From M0103 sp040386155 (lineage in GTDB: Bacteria > Bacteroidota > Bacteroidia > Flavobacteriales_D > Crocinitomicaceae): 64,000 bases of DNA. The notes beneath the pieces were generated by a model. The model did no database searches. It was not told the origin of the DNA and saw only the letters and a program-made list of their open reading frames with translations. This document shows, in pieces, positions 34,972 through 44,597 of the stretch. Each line of letters starts with the position of its first letter. Position 1 is the stretch's first letter. The DNA is taken from positions 62,001-126,000 of the forward strand of contig JAZKFZ010000005.1 of assembly GCA_040386155.1 (NCBI GenBank). The letters run 5' to 3'. The position numbers were made by a program, and so were the translations under genes.

Positions 34972-35808
34972 TCAAAATAGATTGAGTTGATGGCGAATGT
35001 TCGATTTAAACATCACCACTATCTTTTGAGTGTTTGGAATGCGAATTCGTTCGTTCATAATGCGATGTGCTGGCATTCGCTTGATCTTTTTAAAGAGCAC
35101 CAAGTAATAGCGATATGCTAGGTAAACTCCTTTTCGAGCTTCTGGGGGTAATAATTTTATCCCGATCAAAGCTTCAGCAAAGTCAGCATCAATTTCCTTT
35201 TCGATACTCTTTTTTTCCTCCGCGCTAAAATTGGCAAGATTTACATCAGGGAAATAACTTCTGCCTAGATCTTCACTATCCGCTTTAATATCTCTTAGAA
35301 AATTTACTTTTTGAAACGCGGCACCCAGCTTCATAGCATAGGGTTTTAATTGCTCAAAAAACTGTTGATCTCCTTCTGTAAATACGTGTAAACACATTAA
35401 ACCGACCACTTCAGCGGAACCTAGAATGTACTTATTGTAGTTTTCATCTGTGTACAATTGCTTTTGCAAATCCATCTCCATACTATCGAGAAAACAATCA
35501 ATCCACTGCATTTGAATACCATATTTATGCACCACATTCTGAAAGGCATTAAGAATAGGATTCAAGGAGATTTTATTTTCAATAGCAGCATAAGTTTCAA
35601 TTCTAAAATCTCTTAAAAGTTTTTCTTTATCATAGCCATGAAAACTATCTACAATTTCATCGGCAAAGCGAACAAAACCATAAATGGCATAGATAGGATT
35701 CCTTTTCTTTTCATTCAAAAACAAGATCCCTAAAGAAAAACTAGTGCTATATCTCTTTGTTGTTATTTTGCTACAAGCTACAGATACTTCGTCAAACAGT
35801 GATTTCAT
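34972..35808 (-). CDS. crtB: Phytoene synthase
   Basis: A 278-residue squalene/phytoene synthase. The first aspartate-rich motif is VRFADEIVDSF (D-E-I-V-D near 49-53) and the second is NFLRDIKADSEDLGRSYFP near 162-180. It condenses two GGPP molecules to phytoene. A GGPP synthase gene (crtE) is not in this window. The start overlaps the crtI end by 17 bp. Confidence 0.95.
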   Translation of the reverse strand: MKSLFDEVSVACSKITTKRYSTSFSLGILFLNEKKRNPIYAIYGFVRFADEIVDSFHGYDKEKLLRDFRIETYAAIENKISLNPILNAFQNVVHKYGIQMQWIDCFLDSMEMDLQKQLYTDENYNKYILGSAEVVGLMCLHVFTEGDQQFFEQLKPYAMKLGAAFQKVNFLRDIKADSEDLGRSYFPDVNLANFSAEEKKSIEKEIDADFAEALIGIKLLPPEARKGVYLAYRYYLVLFKKIKRMPAHRIMNERIRIPNTQKIVVMFKSNIRHQLNLF

Positions 35809-37288
35809 TTTTATTCGATTTTAATCTTTTAGTTAGTAAATCTGCTGCGATTTTTCCGGAGATGATGGTTGGTGGTACTCCTGGACCAGGCACAGTTAGC
35901 TGACCTGTATAAAAGAGATTATCTATTTTATAATTTTTAACTTTTGGTTTGAAAATCGCCGTTTGCATTAGCGTATTTGCCAAGCCGTAGGCATTTCCTT
36001 TGTAGGAGTTGTAATCAGCAATAAAATCCTTTACACAATAACTTTTCTTGTAAACGATATGCCCTGCAATTTCTTCCTTCGCAACCTTCTCCAGGCGCTC
36101 CATCATCAAATTAAAATACTTTTCGCGGGTTGCTTCATTGTCTTCAATCCCTGGCGCTATTGGCATCAACAGAAACAAGTTCTCGTGATTTTCTGGCGCA
36201 ACGGCAACATCAGTTTTAGATGGACAACAGACATAAAACAGCGGTTTTGTGGGCCACTTAGGATCTTTGTAAATCTCTATCGCATGCTGCGAAAAGTCTT
36301 CTTCAAAAAACAAGGTGTGGTGATTCAGGGACTTTATTTTTTTGCTCACACCGAGATAGTAGATCAAGCACGAAGGTGCAAAGGTCTTTTTAGACCAGTA
36401 TTTCTCTGAATAATTCACTTGTTCTTTGGCAATCAAATCGCATTCTACGTGATGATAATCAGCTGAAGCAATCACTCCATCAAATGCAATCGTTTCTCCA
36501 TTGACAAGCAAGCTTGTTGCCTTTCCTCCTTCGGTCACAATTTTCTCCACTGGTGAATTAAAGTGAAATTGTACACCATTGTTCTTAGCGACTTGCACAA
36601 AGGCTTCCACTACCGAACCGAATCCACCTTGCGGATACCAAGTTCCTAATTTTAGTCCAGCATAATTCATCAAACTGTACAATGCGGGTGTATCTTGCGG
36701 CATTGCACCAAGAAAAAGTACTGGAAATTCCATCAAAGCAAGCAATTTTGGGTGTGTGAAGTATTTTCTCACATGTTTACTGAACGACGATAAAATTTGC
36801 AAACGCATAGCCCCTTTTATCACACTCATATCAGCAAATTCTCTTAACGAAAGTCCTGGCTTGTAGACCAAGTCTTCCATGCCTTTTTCGTATTTGAACT
36901 GTGCTCCTTCCATGAATTTTGCCAGTCGAAGCTTGCTCCCAGGTTCAATCGATTCAAACCAATTACCCAGCTCATCAAAATTTGCGGGAATATTAACTGT
37001 ATCATTTTCACCAAATACAACATCGAAGGCAGGGTCTAATTCATCTAGTTGGTAGAAATCAGACACCTTATACCCAAAATCGGCAAAGAATTTTTCATAC
37101 ACATCTGGCATCCAGTACCAACTCGGACCCATGTCGAACACAAAACCATTTTCTGTTTTTATTTGTCGAGCTCTTCCCCCTGCTTGATCATTTTTTTCAA
37201 AGACGTGAACTTCGTGACCAGCTGCCGACAAGTAGCAAGCAGCGCTTAGTCCTGAAAAACCCGATCCGATAATGCTAATTCTAGCCAT
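35792..37288 (-). CDS. crtI: Phytoene desaturase
   Basis: A 498-residue CrtI-type flavoprotein. The N-terminal FAD site is GSGFSGLSAACYLSAAGHEV near residues 7-26, and the C-terminal motif is LFYTGQLTVPGPGVPPTIISG, the CrtI signature (checked in halves). It converts phytoene to lycopene. It follows the MerR-type regulator by 21 bp and overlaps crtB, so the regulator and the structural genes share one transcript. Confidence 0.96.
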   Translation of the reverse strand: MARISIIGSGFSGLSAACYLSAAGHEVHVFEKNDQAGGRARQIKTENGFVFDMGPSWYWMPDVYEKFFADFGYKVSDFYQLDELDPAFDVVFGENDTVNIPANFDELGNWFESIEPGSKLRLAKFMEGAQFKYEKGMEDLVYKPGLSLREFADMSVIKGAMRLQILSSFSKHVRKYFTHPKLLALMEFPVLFLGAMPQDTPALYSLMNYAGLKLGTWYPQGGFGSVVEAFVQVAKNNGVQFHFNSPVEKIVTEGGKATSLLVNGETIAFDGVIASADYHHVECDLIAKEQVNYSEKYWSKKTFAPSCLIYYLGVSKKIKSLNHHTLFFEEDFSQHAIEIYKDPKWPTKPLFYVCCPSKTDVAVAPENHENLFLLMPIAPGIEDNEATREKYFNLMMERLEKVAKEEIAGHIVYKKSYCVKDFIADYNSYKGNAYGLANTLMQTAIFKPKVKNYKIDNLFYTGQLTVPGPGVPPTIISGKIAADLLTKRLKSNKNEITV

Positions 37289-37309
37289 GTACTATTTATA
37301 TTTTTTCTA

Positions 37310-38212
37310 TCAGTTTAAAACAATCGTTCTGATACTATTTTCCAATTCTTCAACTGTATTCAAACGCTTAAATTTCTTTGAATTCTTGAGCATTACCAAC
37401 CGATTAGAATCCGCAGCCATAAAAATTGATTGCTCTGGAAAAGTCGTTTTCATTTGTTCAATCATCGCCAAATCATTTTCAGCATCATTTTTTCGCACTA
37501 GAAAAAACAGTAGATTAGAGGGATTCAATTCTTTCACTGCCAACTCAAGCGATGAAAACGGAAGATTACTTCCTAAATACACCACCTTGTGTCCCGCATT
37601 CTGAATAAGATAATACGCCAACAGCAAACCGATTTCATGCATTTCATTTTCTAATAAAAAGAGCACCCAAGTTTGTTGAGCTTGTTGTGATGACAAAGGG
37701 ATTGCTTCTATTGCAGCGCTAAGTTTTTGTCGGATTTTGTTAGAGATAAAATGCTCTTGCGCTGTGGGAAACGCATCCTTCATCCACATAATTCCTAGGC
37801 GTACAAGCATTGGATACAATACCTGTGTATACGTTTCTTTCAATCCAAATCGTTGCACTGCTACGGAAAAGAATTTATCAAATTTAACACCATCAAACTC
37901 CATGGCTGCTGCAATGCATTGCGACACCAAGTATTCGGTGTCTGCATCGGAAGAACTCACTTTTGATAAATGCTCGTCAAGTAGATTATTAAGTTGCTCA
38001 TCTGACATAGTGCACAGTTCAGAAACTTTAAAATTGTCGTTTTTTAGACTCACGATATTCAACAGGCGTCGCAATTGCGCACCGTCATAGTAACGAGTAT
38101 TTCCTTCACTACGCTCAGGCTTCAAGGCATTGTACCGCTGCTCCCAAATTCGAATGGTATGTGCTTTAATTCCGGAGTACTGTTGAAGTTCGGAAATGGA
38201 AAAAAGATTCAT
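37310..38212 (-). CDS. CarH/LitR-like MerR regulator with B12-binding domain
   Basis: A 300-residue regulator. MerR helix-turn-helix: ISELQQYSGIKAHTIRIWEQRY (1-27) followed by NTRYYDGAQLRRL. The cobalamin domain has both photoreceptor motifs: W143-x9-E153-H154, and E190-M-H192-E-I-G195 (ExHxxG, with H192 the expected lower cobalt ligand). In Thermus CarH a histidine directly follows the capping tryptophan and binds cobalt after light; here that residue is M144. It heads the carotenoid operon, consistent with B12- and light-dependent repression. Light response is inferred. Confidence 0.85.
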   Translation of the reverse strand: MNLFSISELQQYSGIKAHTIRIWEQRYNALKPERSEGNTRYYDGAQLRRLLNIVSLKNDNFKVSELCTMSDEQLNNLLDEHLSKVSSSDADTEYLVSQCIAAAMEFDGVKFDKFFSVAVQRFGLKETYTQVLYPMLVRLGIMWMKDAFPTAQEHFISNKIRQKLSAAIEAIPLSSQQAQQTWVLFLLENEMHEIGLLLAYYLIQNAGHKVVYLGSNLPFSSLELAVKELNPSNLLFFLVRKNDAENDLAMIEQMKTTFPEQSIFMAADSNRLVMLKNSKKFKRLNTVEELENSIRTIVLN

Positions 38213-38228
38213 TTTGTTGAAATATTTT

Positions 38229-38260
38229 CAAAGATATCTAAACGAAATGGATTTACAAAA
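38229..38260 (-). promoter_or_regulatory. Promoter of the carotenoid operon (TTTTG-N19-TATCTTTG)
   Basis: On the minus strand TTTTG (38260-38256) and TATCTTTG (38236-38229) are separated by 19 nt, the best -33/-7 pair in the window. The leader to the regulator ATG at 38212 is about 15 nt. It is likely the site of autorepression. Confidence 0.65.
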
Positions 38261-38384
38261 TCTAAGGAATCTTTTGGCGATAAATTATTTAAAAACATTT
38301 TAGGCAAAAAAGCAGATTGGGCTTACCCTCTAGAAATAAGTATTCACTAATATCTTAATAATTATGGCCAGTTATTCTTCAATT

Positions 38385-39278
38385 TCAAAACTTACGCAGT
38401 GCTCCTTCTTTCAATGAATAGGGACTTATCAAGATTCGACTGACGTCTAATTTATCGATGATCCAATTTGTTTTCAAAGCAGCGATGGCGGCCATCTTCT
38501 TACGGATGGGAATAATCCATGGGTTTTCATTGCGTTCTGCCTGAGTAGAGGCAATAATTACATCTAAATTTATTCTTAACTGTGTGAACGGCACTTCAAT
38601 AGCGTTCGATTTATTAGGAAAAGGAGCTTTGTGAATTAACTCATAAAAGGTTTCAAAACTACCTGATGCTCCAATTAAAGTTTCCATTTTTTTATCATCA
38701 AAAAAGCCCTTTGATTCCCCATCCAACCAATTTAGAATCAGTAAAATATCTTCTGAAGAAAGTGGATCATTAAATTGAAATTGTTGAAAAATACGGGACA
38801 CACCGATATTAAGTGAAATTTTGTCTTCAATACCTTTTGAATTGGCAAAGACAAATTCGGTACTTCCGCCTCCAATATCCATAATAACTGCAGGTTCATC
38901 AAAGCCATACGACCATTTCACACCATTATAGATCATTTCTGCTTCTTCATCACCTGAAATGATTTGAATATTGATCCCTAAATCATCTCTAACGGATTTT
39001 AAAAATTGAGCAGAATTAGAAGCCCCTCGCAATGCAGATGTCCCAAAGGCGCGAACATCTTTAACACCAAACTGACAACACGTCTTGTAAAAGCGTGCAA
39101 GCGTACAAAGACCCCGCTGCATGGCCTCTTCGGTAATCAAACCCTCGTTAATTCCACCCATACCAAGTGCCACTCCGTCCTTTTCAGAATGAATTATGCG
39201 GAACGAATTTTCGAGAACATCAGCAATTAGCAAATTGAATGTGTTCGTTCCCAGATCGAATACAGCAATTCTTTTCAA
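38385..39278 (-). CDS. Exopolyphosphatase / pppGpp phosphatase (Ppx/GppA) family
   Basis: A 297-residue actin-fold phosphatase, the short two-domain form. IAVFDLGTNTFNLLIAD at residues 4-20 is the phosphate-1 motif, and VIMDIGGGSTEFVFA near 131-145 is the phosphate-2 motif. FGTSALRGASN near 78-88 matches the family T-S/A-A-x-R element. It hydrolyses polyphosphate or pppGpp. It is apparently a single gene upstream of the ABC exporter in the same direction. Confidence 0.9.
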   Translation of the reverse strand: MKRIAVFDLGTNTFNLLIADVLENSFRIIHSEKDGVALGMGGINEGLITEEAMQRGLCTLARFYKTCCQFGVKDVRAFGTSALRGASNSAQFLKSVRDDLGINIQIISGDEEAEMIYNGVKWSYGFDEPAVIMDIGGGSTEFVFANSKGIEDKISLNIGVSRIFQQFQFNDPLSSEDILLILNWLDGESKGFFDDKKMETLIGASGSFETFYELIHKAPFPNKSNAIEVPFTQLRINLDVIIASTQAERNENPWIIPIRKKMAAIAALKTNWIIDKLDVSRILISPYSLKEGALRKF

Positions 39279-39352
39279 TCAATAGTGATTTATAGCAAAT
39301 TAGTAATAAAAAATGAATTCTACAAGTAGAAATGAATATCCGCGACTTTCAC

Positions 39353-40684
39353 TTAGTTCTTCTTCATCCAACGAAAGAGGTGTTTTAGGCCCACCCGATG
39401 TCCAAATTGAAGCATCCCATTCTTATAAATTCTACCTGCAATCCCAAGGGTTATCAATGCACTAATGAACAAAGTAAGTAATGATAAATACAGTTGATAG
39501 CCACTGCCTGCATCATAACCATACGCCAATTTCACCATCACTGCCATTGGCGCCGTAAACGGTATAAATTGCAAATAATCGACCCATGGAGAATCTGGAT
39601 TTTGGAGCATAAAATAGCCCAAATAGATGCTTGCTATTAGAATTAGAATGACCGGTAGCACAAACTGTTGCCCATCACTTTCTGAGCCAGAAGATGCACC
39701 AATAGCAGCGAAAAATGCACCATAAAACAGGTACGAAAAGACAAAGAACACAAGGAAAAACGAAATCATTGTACCAAAGTTTACCCGCTGATAAATCAGA
39801 TCTACCAAATCATTGTATTCTTGATTCGCAAATAATTGATTCAAGGTTTCAGCATTGGTTTGTCCTGCAATTTGCCCCACTACATTCACTGCATCGAGTT
39901 GATCGATAAATATAAACTCACGCATTCCGTACAAGCCGAGCGCTATGATTGTAAACCAAATAAAGAGTTGCAAAAAGGCAGCTAAACCAATCCCTAAAAT
40001 TTTGCCAAACATCAACTGCACTGGAGATACCGATGCCATCAGCACCTCCACAATTCGATTGCTTTTCTCCGCTGATATACTTCTTAAAATCGTCATTCCG
40101 AACAAAAAAATGAATAGTAAAATCATGGTACCGAAAAAGAAACCAACCCATCCTCGTTTGTCGGCTGATTCATTTAATGGATCGTACACATCACGGAAGG
40201 CAACATTCATTGGTTGTTTAATCTTTCTGAAATCTGCCAAAGAAAGCTTTGTGAATTGATCCACCATTCGCTCTTCGAGGCGTCGTTCCACTTGAAACTG
40301 AACCCGCGTTTGCATGCGCACAGAAGGATTCTTTCGATGGAACACAAAAACCGTTTTATTGCCTAAGACTTTTTCATTGATTTCCACCATGGCATCAAAC
40401 TTTTGAAACTGTTTCCCATCGCGGAAGTCTTCTAGTTCCATATAATTATCGGCGAAGGAATAATGAGCTGCTTTATCCTCATTCGCCAAAATTTTGTTTT
40501 CCATGATCCCACTTGGATCAACGATTAGAATGTTCCACTCTTGCTTGCCCTCGCTCCCGAAAGCGAACAAAATATAGGTCAACAAAATAGTGATTGCAGG
40601 GCCTAAGATCGACATCAGTAAAAATGATCGTGTACCAACTCGTTCTCTCAGTTCCCTAATTGCAATTAGCCAACTTTTACTCAT
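39353..40684 (-). CDS. ABC-2 type exporter permease (NatB-like)
   Basis: About 443 residues from ATG 40684; a TTG two codons upstream is less likely. One N-terminal helix after WLIAIRELRERVGTRSFLL, a large external loop of about 130 residues, then five or six helices with the ABC-2 signature ILRSISAEKSNRIVEVLMASVSP near residue 205. This matches NatB-type sodium or drug exporters. The start overlaps the ATPase gene end by 8 bp, so the two form one transporter. Substrate unknown. Confidence 0.88.
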   Translation of the reverse strand: MSKSWLIAIRELRERVGTRSFLLMSILGPAITILLTYILFAFGSEGKQEWNILIVDPSGIMENKILANEDKAAHYSFADNYMELEDFRDGKQFQKFDAMVEINEKVLGNKTVFVFHRKNPSVRMQTRVQFQVERRLEERMVDQFTKLSLADFRKIKQPMNVAFRDVYDPLNESADKRGWVGFFFGTMILLFIFLFGMTILRSISAEKSNRIVEVLMASVSPVQLMFGKILGIGLAAFLQLFIWFTIIALGLYGMREFIFIDQLDAVNVVGQIAGQTNAETLNQLFANQEYNDLVDLIYQRVNFGTMISFFLVFFVFSYLFYGAFFAAIGASSGSESDGQQFVLPVILILIASIYLGYFMLQNPDSPWVDYLQFIPFTAPMAVMVKLAYGYDAGSGYQLYLSLLTLFISALITLGIAGRIYKNGMLQFGHRVGLKHLFRWMKKN

Positions 40685-41606
40685 GTCCAACCTCCTCTTT
40701 CTTCGTTACTAATTCAATAAAAATATCTTGCATCGATGGCAAAACCTCCCAAGCGGCTTCCAATTTAACTTGTCCGATCAACACACTCAGCAAGTCATTA
40801 AAGGTACTACCTCCTCTCATTTTTACTCTCACAATGAAACGATCATCGCCCAATATTTCCTTGTCTTCAATTTCAAACCCAGTCCACAGCGCGTTCACAA
40901 ATGCAATCATATTTCCTCTAAATTTCACTGCGTACAGACCACTTTTTCGATCTTCTTGCAATGAACTAACACTTCCTTCCATCACCTTTTTCGCTTCATG
41001 AATCAAGGTCACTCGATCGCACAACTCCTCCACACTTTTCATGTTGTGTGACGATAAAATAATGGTCTTTCCTTTGGCCTTCATTTCCACCAATTCTTGT
41101 CGAATCAATTCCACATTCACTGGGTCGAAACCGCTAAATGGTTCATCTAAAATCAACAAGGAAGGTTCGTGTAACACCGTGCAAATGAATTGCACCTTTT
41201 GGGCCATTCCTTTCGATAGTTGCTCAATTTTCTTGTGGCGCCATGAATCAATTTCAAATTTTTCTAACCAATAGTCGAGTTGTTTTTTGACATCACTTTT
41301 AGAAAATCCTCTCAATCGCCCTAAGAACATCGCTTGATTCTCTACCGTCATTGACTTGTACAATCCACGCTCTTCAGGTAAATAGCCAATTTGAGATAAA
41401 TGCTGCTGTGTCAGCAAATCACCTTTGAATCGCACATGCCCTTTATCAGGCTCTATAATTCGATTAATGATGCGAATAAGGGTTGTTTTTCCAGCACCAT
41501 TTGGACCAAGTAATCCAAAGATTTCACCTTGTTGGACATTAATAGAAACATCGTCGAGGGCAATTTTTCGCTGAAAAGATTTAGATACGTTTTTTATTTC
41601 GAGCAT
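40677..41606 (-). CDS. ABC transporter ATPase (NatA-like)
   Basis: A 309-residue ATPase. Walker A is GPNGAGKTT (near 34-42), the signature is the degenerate LSKGMAQKVQ near 128-137, and Walker B is LLILDEPFSG near 149-158. The extra C-terminal 90 residues are the DUF4162-like extension common in NatA-type exporters. It works with the overlapping ABC-2 permease. Confidence 0.92.
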   Translation of the reverse strand: MLEIKNVSKSFQRKIALDDVSINVQQGEIFGLLGPNGAGKTTLIRIINRIIEPDKGHVRFKGDLLTQQHLSQIGYLPEERGLYKSMTVENQAMFLGRLRGFSKSDVKKQLDYWLEKFEIDSWRHKKIEQLSKGMAQKVQFICTVLHEPSLLILDEPFSGFDPVNVELIRQELVEMKAKGKTIILSSHNMKSVEELCDRVTLIHEAKKVMEGSVSSLQEDRKSGLYAVKFRGNMIAFVNALWTGFEIEDKEILGDDRFIVRVKMRGGSTFNDLLSVLIGQVKLEAAWEVLPSMQDIFIELVTKKEEVGHE

Positions 41607-41654
41607 AAGACAAAAGATCGATGATAAAGCTACTATATTTCTCTAAGAAACGAC

Positions 41655-42509
41655 TTATTTCGACAAAAATTCGTAGGCTTCTTGAATTTCAATAAATCGT
41701 TGATGAGCTTGTTCCTTTTTTTCTTCAGAATCATTCGCAAAACGATCGGGATGGAATTTCTTTGCTAGCACTCGATATTGACTTTTGATTTCTTGCAGAC
41801 TTGCATTTTCCTGAACACCCAAGGTATCCGCAAATTGCTTTCGTTTAGATACGGAAGTATAAGTAGTCTTCGTTTGTTGCTCTTGTGAAGTTTTTTCATA
41901 CCTATGATAGACCATTTTCTCCTCCAATACACTTTGTGAGAGTCCTAACTGATCGCATATAAACTTCAGCAATTCATATTCTGCTTTGTGTAAACCGCGT
42001 TCCATGTGCGCGATATTTACCAAGAAATGAAGGAAATGGGCCCGTTGATTTTCTTTTAAATGCAACTGCAACCATTTTGCTACAGAACCAGGATGCATGG
42101 GCGAATGGAAGTTTCGATCTACTTTCTCTTCAAACTTACTGATAGAAATTTGGTTGATATTTCGAGCAAACGATCTTAATGCACCCAATTTTAGCATTTG
42201 TCCATACTTGTCCTTCGTAATCATCGTCACCGTTAAACTGATGTATGCTTCAAAAAGATGGTCTTTTGTAAATGCTACGTTAGGAAAAACACCTTGTGTC
42301 CATTTGCGATTCTGAAAAAATTTCGCAAGGAGATATAACCCAAAAACAAGAAATGGGATACTAAATATGATTGCAGCCGGACCTTGAAACGTTTTTTCTT
42401 GTTTCAACTCAGGGGCATTCATCTTTATCGTGTCAACCACTTCGCTGATCGAATCCAAATAAACGTCCCACAATGAATCTTCATTCAGCAGTAAAAACTC
42501 AAATAGCAT
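41655..42509 (-). CDS. DjlA-like co-chaperone: membrane anchor, TerB domain, J domain
   Basis: A 284-residue protein. A single membrane helix is near residues 46-64 (IIFSIPFLVFGLYLLA). A helical TerB-like domain follows (about 95-205, with HFLHFLVNIAHMERGLHKAEYELL, where acidic/His residues precede). The C-terminal J domain (about 227-284) carries HPD in AKKFHPDRFA. This order is that of DjlA, a membrane-bound Hsp40. It is close to cpbp, dnaJ and grpE in the same orientation, so it probably serves DnaK at the membrane. Confidence 0.82.
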   Translation of the reverse strand: MLFEFLLLNEDSLWDVYLDSISEVVDTIKMNAPELKQEKTFQGPAAIIFSIPFLVFGLYLLAKFFQNRKWTQGVFPNVAFTKDHLFEAYISLTVTMITKDKYGQMLKLGALRSFARNINQISISKFEEKVDRNFHSPMHPGSVAKWLQLHLKENQRAHFLHFLVNIAHMERGLHKAEYELLKFICDQLGLSQSVLEEKMVYHRYEKTSQEQQTKTTYTSVSKRKQFADTLGVQENASLQEIKSQYRVLAKKFHPDRFANDSEEKKEQAHQRFIEIQEAYEFLSK

Positions 42510-42521
42510 TTTTTTAGATTC

Positions 42522-43418
42522 TTAATTCAACAATTTGCTTTTCCATGATTTCCAGCGATATACCTTAGAAAAAAGAAGAAGCAAAAGAGGTTGTAAGAAA
42601 AATAAAGTGATGTAATTTTCCCAGCCGAAAACTGCCGCATTTTTATTCATCACTAAAGCATCTGTTTGAAAAACCTGCCATTCACTTGTTACGATGACAC
42701 TTGCAAAGATATTATTGGCAGCATGATAGCCCATTCCCAGTTCCAAACCATCGTCCAATACCGCCAATAATCCTAAGAAAATTCCAGTGGAAATATAATA
42801 CAACAAGGCAATTTTTCCTAAGGCTTGTACTTCTGGATTAGAACCATGCAGCACACCAAATAATACACCCGTGAAAAGAACGGCTACTATTCCTTTCTTT
42901 AAATTGAAACCTGCGACTTGTAGTAAATAACCTCTAAAAAACACTTCTTCGGCAGTTGTTTGAAGTGGAATTAGTAGGAGTGAAATAAGCAATAAAGGTA
43001 AAAAAGTCGAAGAATTGAATTGCCAAACCAAGTTGCCATCTTTAAAAAAGGTGATTACTAACATCCCAAAGAGCAAGAAAGTCCATAGCGAAAAGGATAA
43101 AAAAAATCGTTTCCAATCTAGTTTTGGTCTAGTTGTGAGCGCGGAAATTACTTCACTTTTAAATAGAAATTTGTAACAAATGAGCAGCGTAACTAGTGCG
43201 AAAACGAAGGGAATTAGCATCAATGCCAAAAAGAGATTACTCCCAATTTGTTCAATCATTGCAGTGCTTATTGCACTAGTGTCATCAATTGCTACATCTT
43301 TTACTACGATAACAACTAAGAGAGGAATTTGCCCTAAAATATAAGCAAGGATTGTCAAAACAACAGCAAAAACATGGGTAAACCATGGTGCTTTATTGGG
43401 TCCTGACAAATGAAACAT
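42522..43418 (-). CDS. CPBP-family intramembrane metalloprotease
   Basis: A 298-residue polytopic protein with about eight hydrophobic segments. The Abi/CAAX motifs are present: TAEEVFFRGYLLQ (E-E-x3-R), FGVLHGSNPE (F-x3-H) and YHAANNIFA (H-x3-N). The family includes Rce1-like proteases and bacteriocin self-immunity proteins; a substrate cannot be assigned. It lies 12 bp upstream of the DjlA-like gene and 28 bp downstream of dnaJ in the transcript order. Confidence 0.88.
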   Translation of the reverse strand: MFHLSGPNKAPWFTHVFAVVLTILAYILGQIPLLVVIVVKDVAIDDTSAISTAMIEQIGSNLFLALMLIPFVFALVTLLICYKFLFKSEVISALTTRPKLDWKRFFLSFSLWTFLLFGMLVITFFKDGNLVWQFNSSTFLPLLLISLLLIPLQTTAEEVFFRGYLLQVAGFNLKKGIVAVLFTGVLFGVLHGSNPEVQALGKIALLYYISTGIFLGLLAVLDDGLELGMGYHAANNIFASVIVTSEWQVFQTDALVMNKNAAVFGWENYITLFFLQPLLLLLFSKVYRWKSWKSKLLN

Positions 43419-43446
43419 GGACTAAATTACAAAAAAGACTGACAAA

Positions 43447-44571
43447 TTAATGAAACATGTCTTTCATTCGTCCAAAGAAACTACGCTCTGACTTATCTAA
43501 ATTGGGTTTAAACGAATCGCTTTCCTTTAATTTTTCCAAGATTTCACGTTCTTCCTTTGTTACTTTAGTAGGTGTCCAAATATTAATGTGTACGAATAAA
43601 TCGCCATGACCATAACCTTGTAAAACAGGGAGTCCTTTTCCTTTTAGGCGAAGTACCTTACCACTTTGTGTTCCTGGATCCACCTTAATTTTTGCTTTTC
43701 CTGAAACTGTTGGAATTTCAATAGATTCTCCTAACACAGCATCAATAAAACTGATGAATGCATCGTAATGCAGATTTTCACCTTCCCGTTTTAACTCATC
43801 GTGTTCAACCTCTTCAATCAGAACTATTAAATCACCAGGTACACCTCCAAAAGGCCCTGCATTTCCTTTTCCAGTAACGCTTAATTGCATTCCTTCCTCA
43901 ACACCTGCTGGAATTTCAATTTCGATAACGTCCTCTTGTTTTTTCAAACCAAACTCATCAACGCCCGACGGTCGATTGTCGATTGTTTTTCCCGCACCTT
44001 GACAGGTGTGACACGTTGCTTGTGTCTGCATTGCGCCTAAGAAGGTTTGCTGCGTGCGAGTGATGCGACCAGCACCATTACAGGTTGTACAGGTTTTATA
44101 GGTAACGCCTTCCGCGTTGACCATTTTATTTACTTTGATCTTTTTCTTTACCCCGTCGGCAATTTCTTCGAGGTTTAATTTTATTTTCACTCGTAGATTG
44201 GTACCACGCACAGTTCTGCTTCCGCCACGACTTCCGCCAAAGCTTCCACCACCACCGCCAAATGCACCACCGAACACATCTCCAAATTGAGAGAAGATAT
44301 CTTCCATGTTCATTCCTCCAAAACCACCACCTTGTCCGGCTCCTCCCACACCTGCATGACCAAAGCGATCGTATTGCGCTTTTTTCTCCGCGTTACTTAA
44401 CACTTCGTAGGCTTCAGCTGCTTCTTTAAACTTGTCCTCCGCTGCTGTGTCACCAGGATTCTTATCAGGGTGATATTGCAGTGCTAACTTTCTGTATGCC
44501 TTTTTTATTTCGCCTTCGTTTGCACTTTTAGCAACACCTAAAACTTCATAATAATCCCTCTTATTGCTCAT
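43447..44571 (-). CDS. dnaJ: Chaperone DnaJ
   Basis: A 374-residue Hsp40. J domain at 1-70 with YHPDKNPGD; glycine/phenylalanine-rich linker about 75-120. Only two of the usual four CxxCxGxG motifs are present: CTTCNGAG and CHTCQGAG, separated by about 24 residues. By spacing they correspond to motifs 2 and 3, which form zinc centre II; centre I is missing. The C-terminal substrate domains are intact. Two-motif DnaJ proteins occur in this phylum. It is 26 bp after grpE. Confidence 0.95.
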   Translation of the reverse strand: MSNKRDYYEVLGVAKSANEGEIKKAYRKLALQYHPDKNPGDTAAEDKFKEAAEAYEVLSNAEKKAQYDRFGHAGVGGAGQGGGFGGMNMEDIFSQFGDVFGGAFGGGGGSFGGSRGGSRTVRGTNLRVKIKLNLEEIADGVKKKIKVNKMVNAEGVTYKTCTTCNGAGRITRTQQTFLGAMQTQATCHTCQGAGKTIDNRPSGVDEFGLKKQEDVIEIEIPAGVEEGMQLSVTGKGNAGPFGGVPGDLIVLIEEVEHDELKREGENLHYDAFISFIDAVLGESIEIPTVSGKAKIKVDPGTQSGKVLRLKGKGLPVLQGYGHGDLFVHINIWTPTKVTKEEREILEKLKESDSFKPNLDKSERSFFGRMKDMFH

Positions 44572-44597
44572 AGTATAATCAGTTCCTTGAGATAATT

